A DNA stretch of 64,000 bases. Origin: Pleodorina starrii. Lineage: Eukaryota > Chlorophyta > Chlorophyceae > Chlamydomonadales > Volvocaceae. Under the pieces are notes generated by a model. It was not told the DNA's origin, searched no databases, and was given only the letters and a program-made list of their open reading frames with translations. Positions 22,741-35,159 of this stretch are shown here, piece by piece (the first letter of the stretch is position 1; each line of letters starts with the position of its first letter). The translations under genes were made by a program, and so were the position numbers. The DNA is taken from NCBI GenBank assembly GCA_030267565.1, contig BRXU01000039.1, positions 682,001 through 746,000 on the forward strand. Reading direction: 5' to 3'.

Positions 22741-24456
22741 GGGTCTGAACTCTGAAGCCCTCTGAAACAGCAGCTCCACGGCAGCAGGCTGCAGCGAGCA
22801 GCAACAGCAACCGTTCGCCCAGCCACAACATTTCTGCACACGCCCGCTTAACAGCAAGTAGCAGAAAGCGACTTGGCTGCTGCCTTTCCAGCAGCCAAAA
22901 CGAAGGGACGTGTCGTACACATTGTGGCCCAAACCCCAAATCATGGGGCGGGGTTGGGCCCCCTCGAGCGCGAGATGTCGGAAGGGCGGGCGCGCTTACG
23001 GGTACGGCAATTACGATGTCCTTTTTCAATAACATAACAAGGAAATTCAGTTAGGCGGTAAAACGGTAAAGCGGTGTTCCACATGGCGAGGCTGGCCCCA
23101 TGCTAAACACGTCAGGAACCGTATACAACGTACGGTTTAAAGCACACGAGATCACCCCAATCCTGCCACACATCTGCAGTAAAGTAGCTGCCGTAATCTT
23201 GCCAAGTACGGCATTGCCAGTACGGCATTGCGTGCTGACCGGATTATTGGACACGCACACGCCGCCCCAACAGAACCCCCGGTGATGAATTTTGACCATA
23301 AACCGGCACGTATGCCATCCCGCCGTCAGACAAGCAGACGCAACCTATTGCCGCATACATTTTTAGAAAATTTGAGACCAGAGCAATCTACTCTGGCCCC
23401 CGAATAGCAATTGGTACCCCTGCATTGACGGGCGAGTTTCGGTAAGCAGCAGCTGGCATTCACGAAGGTCAGGCAGGAAACCCTGCGCTGGCATCCCTGC
23501 GAGAGGTTGATAATAAAGTGCAGAAAGAACAAAGGCGAGGCGCGCGTCGGCGTCGGCGCATGACCTGAGCCACGTTTGTCTCAAATCTCCCTTCAGCCAA
23601 TCAGCGGAAGCATCTCTCCCCCAGCGGGCCAGGCCATTTTCATCACGAAGAGCCGTCAGATACCGGTATGGCGGGCACGATTATGGGTACGGCACGTACG
23701 GCGTCATGTCTCGTATGATGCTGGCGGTGCTTCACGTATCCGCTGTCGCCGCATCTTGCGCTTACGAGCGTTTGCGTTCACAAACCCTTGCGCTCATTAA
23801 CGGTACGACGACCGACGGTGTGCTCCGCCGGGTGCCCGCCGGCTCAACAAATGATGACGAATGATGTACCCGTCATCATCCAACAAACGCAACCGCTGAT
23901 TACTCTTCGATTTAAATAAAATTACCAATTAAATTAACTCTCCCGCCACGCAACGGGGCGTTAGGTGGGCGAGGAATGGGAACTGATCGGATAAGGTGCG
24001 GCGCGCGCGTTGCGGGGGGTTCACAGAGTACGGCAGTACGGTAGTACGGCTGGCTATAATCATTTGCTAACTTGCTGCCGCCGGTCGGCTCAGGCGCAGT
24101 GCCGGGCTGCTCGCCCGGCGGGGGTTGTCCGCCCCGCCAGGGTACGGCACCAGCTGAGGTGGGCCCAACCACATGGGCAAGGCAGTACAGTACGGCAAAC
24201 GGTTGGACGTACGGAGAGCAGCATGAATGGGCGCGAAAAGCTGCTACCTGCTAACAAAAGAACACAACAGTGAAAATTGAGCAGCTTGCATTTGGATTAC
24301 TGCTATTAGCTCAAACTACACGATTCTTCGGGAGACTCAGAGGGCATCCATGTCCACTGAGGACACAGCTGGACGCAAAAACCGTAAACCAAACGGTAAA
24401 AAAAACGGTCCCCAACTGCCGCCTCCGTACTCCAGAGCAGCGACTTGGTACATCAC

Positions 24457-26570
24457 TCAGTTGTTCACACTTCCCGGCAGTGTGTCACCGCTGAAGCCGT
24501 CGAGCCCCGCCGGCAAGGCCGCGTCGGGAATCGGCCCCCCGGTTGTCGTCGATTGCCGGACGACGGCAGCGGAGGCGGCGGCAGAGGCGGCGGCGGTGGC
24601 GGCGGCGGAGGCGGAGGCGGTGGCGACGGCAGGCGCTACGAAGGCGGCGGCGCCGCGCGATGGCACCACCCGAGCACTGCTGGCCGCTCGAGACCGCACG
24701 ACCACTACTGCCGCCGCCACCGCCGCCACCAGCAGCACCGCGCCGCCGATTCCGCTGCCGACGGCGATCAGTACGGCACGCCCGCCGCCGCCGTCGCTGC
24801 CACCACCATTACTCGCACCAGCAGAGCCGCTCAAGCTCGGCGCGGCGGAGTTCGTCGCTGCGGCTGCGGCTGCCGCTGCCGCTGCCGCCGGTGTGTCATC
24901 TAAAGGCAGTGAAGTGGCTGGCTCCTGCTCCTGCTTTTGCTGTTGTTGCTGTTGTTGCTGTTGCTGTTGCTGCTGCTGCTGCTGCTGCTGCAGCTGTGGC
25001 TGCCCGCTGGCACCTGCCGGCGGCACCGCCGGCACCTTGGTTCCCGCCAGGGGTGGAGGGGCCACGACTGCCGCTGCCACGCCGGCGGCCGCCGGTGTCG
25101 GCTGCACTGCTAATGGTGAAGCCGCCGGTAGCCCCTCACCCCAAGACGAGGAAGTGGTAGTTGGGTTAAGAGAAGCGGGTTTTCGTGGAGATGGTGGCTT
25201 TGGGGGTCGCGGGGGCGAGGCCGGAGGTGGGGACGGCTTTGGCGGCTTTGGGGATGGCGGCGGCGGCTTAGGTGAAGGTGGTTTCGGAGGCGCAGGGGGG
25301 GATGGAGGTGGTGTGGGAGGTCGTGGAGGCGACGGCGGCAGCGGGGGCGCTCGTGGGGGTGACGGCGGTGCTTTGGGGGGCCGCGGGGGTAATGGCCTGG
25401 GTGATGGCGGCTTGGGAGGCCTTAAAGGCGACGGCATGGGCGGCCTTGGCGGCGGCGATGTCAGCGACGACGTTAGTGCCGATGACGTCAGCGGCATGAG
25501 CGTCGGTGGTGGTGACGGGAGGGGCGGCGGCGACGGTGACGGCGGTGGCGACGGGGCTGGAGATGGCGGGGCCAGGGGTGCAGGCGAGGGCGGGATTGGC
25601 GGCTCTGGCGGAGGTGCAGGCGGCGTCGGATTCGGGGACGGCGGCGGCGGCGTTGGGGACGGCTGCGGCGGCGTTGGGGACGGCTGCGGTGGTCTTGGCG
25701 ACGGCGGCGGCGGCGTTGGGGACGGCGGCGGCGGCGTTGGGGACGGCGGCGGCGGCGTTGGGGACGGCGGCGGCGGCGTTGGGGACGGCGGCGGCGGCGT
25801 TGGGGACGGCGGCGGCGGCGTTGGGGACGGCGGCGGCGGCGTTGGGGACGGCGGCGGCGGCGTTGGGGACGGCGGCGGCGGCGTTGGGGACGGCGGCGGC
25901 GGCGTTGGGGATGGCGGCGGCGGCGTTGGGGACGGCGGCGGCGGCGTTGGGGACGGCGGCGGCGGCGTTGGGGATGGCGGCGGCGGCGTTGGGGACGGCG
26001 GCGGCGGCGTTGGGGACGGCTGTGGCGGCGGCGGTGGTCTTGGCGACGGCGGCGGCGGTGGTCTTGGCGACGGCGGCGGCGGTGGTCTTGGCGACGGCGG
26101 CGGCGGTGGTCTTGGCGACGGCGGCGGCGGTGGTCTTGGCGACGGCGGCGGCGGTGGTCTTGGCGACGGCGGCGGCGGTGGTCTTGGCGACGGCGGCGGC
26201 GGTGGTCTTGGCGGCGGCGGGCGGTTCAGGTCCAGCGCTGCCAGTCTGTTCGCCGCCGTCATGGCGTCTAAACGGCACTCCCAACCGGGAGAGTAGACGT
26301 CGTACGTGTAGCCGTTATTCTCGTACAAGACCTTCGTTTTTGTGAAGACCCAGAGGATTTCCCTGTAGTAGTAGATCTGCACACTGAGTGTGTTCATAGT
26401 TACGGAGATGCTACTGCACGACGGCCGCCAGTCGCTGTCGTACATTGCCATGTTTAGGGTGTACAGCGCGAACCCCGTCACGCCTGGCTCGATGATGCCG
26501 ATTCGCGCATTGATCGAGAACTCGACCAGCAACGCGTCGAAGCCCACCGATGCGGTGCCGTACAGCCCAC
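24457..26570 (-). CDS. Membrane-protein gene exon 10: beta-rich segment, Pro stalk, poly-Gln, transmembrane helix
   Basis: The acceptor TACGGCAG at 26571 follows a pyrimidine-rich tract. The exon encodes GLYGTASVGFDALLVEF, aromatic-rich strands (QIYYYREILWVF), then about 360 residues of Pro repeats and a CAG-type Gln run at 24943-24995. The transmembrane helix is encoded at about 24697-24777. An ATG at 26631 in the same frame (MQSLHCHHLLALLC) would give a separate 724-residue protein with its own signal peptide. I prefer the spliced model because the phase matches and that stretch reads as a polypyrimidine tract. Confidence 0.7.
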
Positions 26571-29500
26571 CTGCCGTACAGGATGATACACAAAGCAGAG
26601 CGAGCAGATGATGACAATGGAGGCTTTGCATGATGGGCGGTGGGCGGACGGGCCGGCCACGTGCGCACGTGAACCGCCCCGTGCGCCCCTCCGGGGTGAG
26701 ACCTCCCCGCGCCCTTGACACGCTCCGACGTGGCTGTTGGCCCTTTGCAGTACGACTTAAAGTAGGATTAATCAAGGTCAATAGGATTTGGGATTCGTTG
26801 CGTGCGTGCGTCGGGGTGGTGGGGGAGGCCTGGGACGTGAAAACTCAGAAGGGAGCAAAGTCACCGCACCTCCTCTGCTCCCTTAAGCAAACCCCGCCCA
26901 CAAGCCGACCCAGATGTCCCATAACTGACTGCACCCTTCGCCCCACAGAGAACATCCCGCAACCACATACCGGTGCTAACGCCCCGTGCCCCCCATCCCG
27001 TCCCCGCCCAAGGCCCAACCCACCCACGCACACCCGCACACACATACATACACACGCACCCACGCACACATACGCACACACGCACACACCTGTCAAAGCG
27101 GCGCCCGCCCCCACGGAATCTCCCGTGTAGGTCCACGTAGGCCATCCGATGTACGAGCAGGATCCAAACGCGCCGTACACGCTCATCCCCGACGTCAGTG
27201 ACACCTCCGCCGTCAACACCAGGAACCTGACCTTAACTCTCACAAGCGTCCAGTCCCACGAGAAGATGGGGCTGCCGAACCCGGCACCGGTATAATCCTG
27301 CATGTCGTGCGATTGAACGTTCGTACGACAAGCGCTATCTTAGCAGACCATTCTGTACCATGTCGTACAGAGGCGAGGAGATAGAGCTAGAGGAGATGGA
27401 GCTAGAGGCGGAGCCGGGTTGCACCGAGAACATAAAAACGTCAAAGCCGACTTAGGGTCAGCCCTTGGAGGGACGTGGGGCAGGGGAGGTCAGGGGCGAA
27501 GTCCAAAGCCGGGCCCAAGCCCCTCTGCACAGCCACACTCACCAGTGGCCTACCCATCCGCCTCCTCCTCCGTAATCCTTACCTCCCTACCCGAAACCCG
27601 ATGCGCCCAGCCGATGCGCCCAGCCGATGGCCCTCCCTCCCTGGACCCGTATGGGTGGTAACTGGTTGGTGTTGGTGGGCCCCTTGATGACCCGCGGGTC
27701 GCTGCCAACGGGTGGACACGACCACTTGGGCTTCTGCATCTCTGATATGACATGCTTTATAATATTCCTGTCTACTTCTGATTAAACCAGAGTTCATCTT
27801 TTCTTTAATTTTTTTATGTGTTTGTTATATTCAAAAAGTAAAATACGATCCCTGGGGCTCCTGTAACCCCTCTCCCGCACTCCAGGGTTGCCTGTTCCGC
27901 TCTGTGAATTGTACCTGTTTGTTGCTGTTCACGCCGGTGTGGGACGGGGCGTGTTCCCTTGAACCCCGGTCGCTTCCGGCGCTTCAGGTGCGTGCGGGGC
28001 CACTTCGGGACAGCCGGGCGCCGGCTCTACCCGCTCCAGTGCTTTGGGTTTGGGGCTAGTCAGGAGCCCACCGTAACCGTCACCACCGACACCACCTGAC
28101 CACCACCCCTGCACCCCACACGCTTGCCTTGTAATCGTTGCAGTCGCTCCGGGAGCTGAACGCGTTGCGCAGGCCCAACGTGTTCACGTGCGTCCTGCCC
28201 AGGATGTTGACCGTGCGATTGGTCTCGGAGATCCAGCGGAGGTAGCTTCCGGTGGAATTGCGGATGTAGCCTGTGGACCGAATTGAGATGCGATGAGACG
28301 AGATGGGATGGGATGAGATGTGATGGGGACATGGGGTACAGGGTCAGGCGGTGAACAAGGGGATGGCCACGAGGGGATGGAGTTCAGGGTTTAAGGAGGG
28401 GTGTGTGAGCTGGATGGCGGCGAGTGTGCGAGGCCGTTGGGGTAGCGGCGGCGGCGGCGGCGGCGGCTGGCAGGTCGTGTTGATGCCGTACACGGGGATC
28501 CGCAGTGGTGCTCGGGGCATTGCACCGCCGCCGGTCACGGATCGCGGTACACGCACAAGTGTTGTGCAGACGGCGGATGTACCGGTTTACAAGGCACGCT
28601 TTTGGTGCGTACCGCCGCTGTACCGCATAGTATCGCATTTCCCACGTTTGCGGTACTGCAGTACATACAGGTGACATCACACACACTTGCACGGCATGTT
28701 TTTCCTTATGTTTTTGCGGGCGTTTGCGACGTGTCGTACCTGCGTCAGAGCGTAGATCCGCATACACGGTGTTCGCGTAGTAGTTGTCAAAGAAATTGAC
28801 ATCGACCGAAATATCGAAACCGCTGCGGACCTGCATTTAATCAAATTGGGACGCACACCGGTATCTCAAAGTACGGCAACAACCACAATCACAAAGCACG
28901 GCACGACAACTGATGAAGGCATGGCGCCAAGAAACAATGCAACGACCACCACCACGAGGAAAGCCATCCTTGACGATGTACGACGATGTACGACGTGCTT
29001 GCATGCCCTTCCGAGTACGGCCACTCGGGGCCCATCCGGGGTCGTCGGCGTATCCAGCAGAACGCAACTAAATGATAGCGGAAGTGGCAAACACAACTCC
29101 ACACACGAATTCCTCACCACATTCGACATTCGACGGCAAGACCGACCCGCCCATATTCGACAGCATGAAGGCCACACAAGCATGCGCCCGGTGCTGTTGT
29201 CTCTTTGCCCGCAACGCAACCCGAACCTCTGCCACACACGCGCTCGGGTGCACCCACGTGCCCCCCGCACAAGCACCCACGCACAAGCACCCCGCACTCA
29301 CGCCAACGCACTGACCTTGGTGAGGCCCATACTGGGAAGCCGGCTGGCCCCCGCCGTCCGGGCCGTGTTCAGCCCCGCGCCCAGCGTGCGTCCGGACACC
29401 GAGATCGCCCGCGATTTGCCAAATAGCGCCTGTCGCGATGACCCCTGCAGCTGCCGCCGCCGAAGCGGCTGCTCCCCAGGCCGCTGATCCCCAGGCCGCA

Positions 29501-32500
29501 GCCGCTGCAGCCGCATGGACGAATCTGCACCCGCAAGCGCCGCATCGGTGTCGTACTGCGAGTCGTACCGGAAGTCAGCGCTGTCGCGCTCGGTCAACAG
29601 CAGGTCCTGCGGGTGGCTGATGCTGCTGCTGCCGATCGCAGCTGCCGGGTCGGATCCGGATTCGGCGGCAGCATCGGAAAAGGCTTCGTTGACGGCGGCG
29701 GCGGCGGCGGAGGTGGAGGCATCTGGCTGTAGCATCTGACGGCGGCGCAGCAACAGGAGGCGGCGGCGGCGGCTGTTCTCCGCCAGATGCGCCTTCACGA
29801 CCCGCATGTGGGTTACAAAGCCGCCGCCGGGATACACCTCGTCGACCGATGCCGCAACGGCCGCCTCCAGAGCCCCCTGCTCGAACGACGCCTGTCGTAC
29901 TGCACCTGTTGGACGAGCACCGGCACGGAAACGACAGGCCTCGCTCATGGGTGGGCGTTACGTAAGCACAACCTGAAGAACACAACAACACATGATTGAA
30001 CCATACTATTGCGTGAAAGTGCAGCGTTGCATGGCAGCACGGCAACACGAGACGGTAGCACAGCGGCAAAGGGTCCAGCACTACAGCACATCCCCTTACC
30101 CGAAGCGGTTGACTGCGGCGGCGGAGGAGGGGTTGTTTGCGCGCCGGTTTCCGCAGTGGCAGTAGCAGCAGTAGCAGCAGTAGCGGCATAAGTCTGAGAT
30201 GTCGTACCCGCCGTGCCGGCAGTGCCTTGAGGGCTCCGCGCTCCTCGGGATGATGCTGGCGGCGGCGGCGGCGGAGAGGGCTGACTGGAAAGCGCGCCTA
30301 CCTTGGTCAGTGTCAGTAGCACACGCGTTCGCATTGTGACCGCTTCACCCTGCGTGGTGCCGCTGCTGCTATCACCGCTGCCGCCGCCGCCGCCGTCGCC
30401 GCCGCCGGCGGCGGCGTCCTGGCCCTGCTGCTGGTCTTGCAGTAGGCGCCGGCGCCGCCGACGCTGCTGTGGCGTCGCCGACGATGATGGCGGCGGTGGT
30501 GGAGTGGTTGTTTCCGACGCTGGCACCAACCGCTCGGTGAGGGCCATGTCGACCCGGCTGGCCACCATTCCGGTGGGGGAGAAGAGCGTGCGGGAGGTGC
30601 CAACTGCGTCGGGGAGGGGCGGGCGGGGGCCGGGGGCACGAGGGACACGGGCGAGCGGCTGATTGTGGTGGAACGGGCCCACACTCCACAGGCACATTCA
30701 TTATCTGAAAGCCGCCCGGTGAGTTTTTCAGTCCGCAATGTGTCAAATAATGCGCGGACTCTGCTCAGCGCTGCCTTCATGTCGTATAGCAAATGCAGAT
30801 GGCGGGCTTTACCTGCTGCGAAGCCAATCACCCCGCCGCTGCCGTCGCCGCCGCCGCCGCCGTCGGCGCCCTCAGCGCCCGCCGCCATGCTGTCGTACGC
30901 TGCGTCCGTCGGCACCAGGAATCGCCGCTGCGCCATCACCTGCGAGCCGTCGGCCGCGCTAGGATACAACGTCGTCTCGGTGTTGAAAGCGTAAAAGGCG
31001 TCTGTGTCGCACTCGTAGGGCCCGTCACCGCCGTCACCGTTGGCGCTCGTGGCACCTGTAATTTTCTTACAGCGCACGGGGCCGTCAAGATTGCCAATGT
31101 TGCCGCCGCTGTCGGTGTCGGCCGCCGCGGCCGCCGAGGCACTCTTGAAAACCGCCGTCGCAGCGACGGGTCGCTCGTCGGAAACGTTGGCAAACCTGCG
31201 CCACCAACAGTGCATGGTAGTTAAACAGTTGGTTCATGGTAGGGATGTGTGTGTATTCGTATGCCGCCTCCAGTGCGTCAGCCGTCAGCGGTCAGACACG
31301 CACACACAAACACACTCTTGCAAACAACCTGCACCACAAACGGTCGAGATGGTGGCAAGTACGGCACCCCATGGCGGGTCTGCAATCGATAAATGGACCG
31401 TGCGTCCGCAGCGCCGCTGCCACGATGAGTGATGAGTGATGAGTGATTGGGTAGGGACGCCGTACATACACGGTAACCCGATACGACACTCCACGCCCCC
31501 CCATCCGCAATCCCGATCAAATCGACAGGCCCGAGCGAGCCCGCGCACTCCAAATGATACGCGTCCGCCCGTAATCCGTAATCCGTAATCCAGCCGCCCA
31601 CGGCTTGGGTCCTTTTGTTGCCCCACGCGACCCTCCGACCCAGCCGACGAGGGGCGAGCCGGACGCCCCGGACCCCCCGCGGCTGCGCCGCACCCACCCA
31701 CCTTCGGTCGACCTGCTGAGACAGCAGTTCCAGGATGTTCCTCAGCGACTGCAGGCGGGCCCTTGGCGACGAGGTCTCGTTACTACTGGAGCCAGCTGCG
31801 CCTTGCACTTGGTCGCGGCACGACGAAATCCGCGACAACAGCGCTGCCTCCGCCTCCGCGTCGGTGGCGGTGTCGCCTCGGGCATCCGTCGGCGCGAGGC
31901 GAACCGTCAGGCTGGGCAGCTCCACAGAGCCCTCCGACGTGACGCTGAACTCGGCCACCAAGGCCTCCAGCAGCGAAACCAGGCAGCTCCTGGCGCCACC
32001 GGCGCTGCACTGCAGTGTTGCGTTCCTGTCGTACAATTGAGTGTCAAGGGCCCAGGGTTTGCACGGCAGCGGTGACGGTGGCGGCGGCGGCGGCGGTGGC
32101 GGCGGCGGCAGCACACCCGTCGCGATGGCGACGGGGAATGTGGGGCTGGGCCTGGACCGCTGTTTGTTGGCAACAAACGGTGGTCAAGGTCCACCGTTTG
32201 TTGGCAACATGCATCACAGGCACGGCCGGCACGCTGGCGCAAACAGAAACGCCGAGGTCCCTTAACAAACCGCAGCGGACGGAAGCCAGCAAATGCCGGA
32301 ACTACCTCTGAGCACAGCAGCCCGCGACCCACCATGAAACCACCAACCACCAACCGTGATTCTTTCGTGACATGCTCTTACCTCCAGCAGCCGCGGCTGG
32401 CGAGGCAGGCCTCGGGGCTGGCGGGTGTGGTCTGCGCCTCGAAGGTATCACAACCCCGAACCTGCACCCGCAACGAGTAGGTTGCGGTGCCGCTGATTGG

Positions 32501-33316
32501 GTCGCAGCGGGCCACTGAGTATGTGGGTCGGAAGTACAGGAACATGCCCTCTGATGACAGGGGCAGCTCAGTCACATTATTGACCCCGCCGCCGCCGCCA
32601 CTGCTGGCGTTGCTGCCCTGGTCTTGCGCGCTGCTTGGAGGAGTGGCGGTAGGAGCGTCGGCAGCGGCGGCTGCGGGCCGGGTCTCGATGACCTTGAGGG
32701 TTTCGTGCGCTGTTAGCAGTACAGCATCGTAGGTGCCCTTCAACGGGATTGAACAGGCGACGCCGCCTGCAACATGCGTTTGTCGGTGGTGGCAGGACGG
32801 CGACAGAAGGGAGGTCAAGTATGGAGCGAATGACGCAGCGGGCTCTAGACTGTCCGCTGGAAGGTGGAGCGGGCGGAGCCAGCAGCCCCACCGACTGGCC
32901 GGGCACTGCGGCGGAAGCGATCTAGGCGAGGTATGCAAGGTAGGCAGGGCAGGCAAGGTAGGCAAGGTAGGCAAGACGGGCAAGGGGGACCCCGGAGCTG
33001 CTGCCCAGCCGCAATTTCGCCGTACCGGGCAGGTTGCTAGATGGATCGGCTGATCCAGTTCCAGGCAAACGTGCGGAAGGGACATTGCAAGAAACGGGAG
33101 GGCTAGGCAAGCGGGGGGCGTTTTTCCGAGGACTCGGGGATGAAGGCCAGAAGCAGCCGCACCCAATTGCTTACCAGCTACGGCTGCATCGGCTCTGAAG
33201 CCACCGAGCAAGGTGGCTGCTGGAAGAAGCAGCCCTAGCAGACGCAGATGGCGCAGCCGTAGACACAAGCTCAGCGCGACATTCCGCTTGGGGAAGGGTG
33301 ACCGCTCCGGCGTCAT
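24457..33316 (-). CDS. Predicted type I membrane protein with Pro-rich stalk, 10 exons, about 1,555 residues
   Basis: Exons: 33316-33175, 32766-32382, 32025-31702, 31195-30813, 30603-30302, 29891-29316, 28830-28740, 28270-28128, 27297-27090, 26570-24457. Total 4,668 nt, in frame to TGA at 24457-24459. The signal peptide core is LRLLGLLLPAATLLGG. The ectodomain has Cys-rich parts (CLASRGCWR, LQCSAGGARSCL), several N-glycosylation sequons (NVT, NAT, NRT) and beta-rich exons 7-10 (FDISVDVNFFDNYY, SWDWTLVRVKVRFLVL). A Pro stalk follows from about residue 971 (PRPPPPPS x8, PTPPPPS x15), then 18 Gln, a transmembrane helix near 1450-1476 (LIAVGSGIGGAVLLVAAVAA) with an Arg stop-transfer, and a 79-residue Ala/Ser-rich tail. 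Function unknown; the topology suggests a cell-surface protein. Several introns end in GTACG(A/G)CAG. Intron 8 appears to use a GC donor. Confidence 0.66.
25640..26215 (-). repeat. 21- and 24-bp coding Pro repeats
   Basis: About 15 units of 21 bp (PTPPPPS) are followed on the other side by eight units of 24 bp (PRPPPPPS). The frame is kept. Confidence 0.85.
26996..27089. repeat. CA-rich microsatellite at the start of intron 9
   Basis: Imperfect CACACA/CACGCA tract (GT-rich on the gene strand) immediately after the exon 9 donor. Confidence 0.75.
33175..33316 (-). CDS. Membrane-protein gene exon 1: start and signal peptide
   Basis: ATG at 33316 (MTPERSPFPKRN). A hydrophobic stretch and a small-residue region (GGFRADAAVAG) follow. 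The donor G|GTAAGC is strong and phase 1, and the acceptor TTGCAG at 32767 restores frame. Confidence 0.65.
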
Positions 33317-34838
33317 CGCCCACACGCCTTGCTTAAGATCTGGGAATGTCGGGCGTCGTTATGGGCAGGCCGGATGGATGATGTCAAGACTACCGTATTC
33401 GCCAAGCGGCGTCGGATGAGTGTGCGCCAGTAAATTATGCAGTAATGTATTACAGTAATGTCGTGCGCAGACCTGGATCGTATTGCATTGTCAAAAGACG
33501 TGCTTCATCCGGCTTAGAATTCTGTCAGAACCTATTCAGGCCTTATCGCATGCTTGTCTCAATTAGGAGATAAACGTGTTAAAATCCAGACGTGGCTTAC
33601 CTTACACTGCGCTCGTAGGTCAGAAAGTTTGCACCATGCCTACGCGCACGCACTGCGGACATCAAACAAGAAGCCGTAATCTCGTTGTGGATTATAAATG
33701 TTCTTGAATATACTCAAAATATAGTTCCGTGTTATGCTCGATTTGGTATTCATAGCAACCACAAACGGTACTGCTCTGTCACGAGGCCCTGCGAGGCCCT
33801 ATGCCACCCTATTTAGGCAAGCACGGGTCGCCCGCGTTGTGCCAGTGTCCACTGGCATATTCCTTGGTTTGATGACACCAACTTCAAGGCGTCAAATTTT
33901 TGATGGACCGCAATTAGGTTTGTGAGAATTCCACCGACAGCTGTATAGTAGGGCGGCGGGTCCCTACCGCTCCCTGGCGGCACAGGGTGCTGCGGCGCAG
34001 AAATTGTTGAACGCCAAATTATAATACATACAGCTTCTGGTAAGCTTGACGTACAGTTTGGATAGTAATTGATCATTACATTCAAACAACAGCATTCATA
34101 GAGCGAGGACCACACATATGTCGTGACGGACGACAAAGCTGCAAAACACGGACTTTAGGACGAACTGACAAGTTCGGCCAGAATACATAAACATACAGGA
34201 CACGCTATAAGCTCAGGGACATTATTGCCAGCTAACCAAAGACTACACGGCGCTAATAACTTGATTCCTTAAAAACACGAAATCTACGCAACAACGAAAG
34301 ATACAGGAAGGCTTCATGCAATTTGAACTATCAACACGTTAATTGACCCAGACGGACGAGTACGCGCCACGCGCGACAGCACAAGAATAGAACGGGCGCC
34401 CAGCCATTACAACCGGACAAAGTGCACACCCTCCTGCGCTAAATGGAGAAACAGAAACGGGCAGGAGCGCAGAAAAAAGGTAGAGCCAACGGGCCGGCTG
34501 CTGGGAGCTGGCAGTGCATTGAAGGCGGAAGCAACCAGCGGGGCCAAGGCAAGCCCGACCAGATTAGACAGCACGAGCCACCCAGACAGAAACGAGTGAA
34601 CCCCCGGGGGGCACCGAACCCCGCACACACATCCCCGCTTTGGTCCTGCACAGAGCAGGCGCTCTCCAGAGGGGGCCTTGAGTAGGCTTTGCCGCCGTTG
34701 TTACAGTGAAGGTACCGGTGGGTGGAGAGATGTGTGACAGCCGACGCACGCTACAATCTCCAGTCAATCACCATTCCATTTCTCGACCATCCGCGAAAGC
34801 CCGAGCGAGGTGCCGGCGGAGGGGCCAAGACGCGCGCG

Positions 34839-34900
34839 TGGTGGTGGTGGTGGTGGTGGTGGGGTGGTGGTGGTGGTGATGGTGGTGGTGGTGGGGGGGG
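34839..34900. repeat. GGT trinucleotide run
   Basis: Nearly pure GTGGTGGTG with single interruptions. Confidence 0.9.
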
Positions 34901-34995
34901 TCCGCGGATCTGTCCCGCTCGCCCGCTGCCTTTCGCCGTTGACCCCTCCGTTGACCCCAGCTGCCCTCGGCCACCTGGGTCTCCACCCAACCCTC

Positions 34996-35058
34996 GTTTA
35001 GGGTTTTTTTTAGGGTTTTTAGGGTTTTAGGGTTTTTAGGGTTGGTTTTAGGGTTTCG
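34996..35058. repeat. Interstitial telomere-like TTTTAGGG tract
   Basis: Six or more TTTAGGG/TTTTAGGG-like units with variable T number (for example GTTTTTAGGGTTTTAGGG). TTTTAGGG is the Chlamydomonas-type telomere repeat. The tract is about 60 bp and far from either window end. Confidence 0.7.
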
Positions 35059-35118
35059 CAACTCCGATAGTGCTTTGGACAGGGAACTTCAGGAAGTCCT
35101 GGCCCAAGAGGAATTTTT

Positions 35119-35159
35119 GGGCGGGGCCCCAGCGCGAAGCGCCCAGGGGGGCCCCGCCC
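35119..35159. repeat. Perfect inverted repeat with 12-bp arms
   Basis: Arms GGGCGGGGCCCC (35119-35130) and GGGGCCCCGCCC (35148-35159). The 17-nt spacer contains an inner GCGC/GCGC hairpin. It lies about 60 bp from the telomere-like tract. Confidence 0.75.

Larger units (their letters stand above)
20299..24456. other. Intergenic region with no convincing gene
   Basis: It lies between the giant gene (5' end) and the membrane-protein gene (3' end), both on the minus strand. It holds the GGTAAG minisatellite, a TGCTCGC heptamer run at 21649-21693, a CCAACA-type tract near 22664-22740 and many GTACGGCA words. Open frames are short and lack splice-compatible partners. Confidence 0.5.

Noticed and set aside
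24350..26296. Plus-strand Gly-rich protein (VGDGGGG repeats)
   Set aside because: It is antisense to the Pro-rich stalk of the membrane-protein gene; the minus strand has a transmembrane helix, splice-consistent exons and a natural stop.
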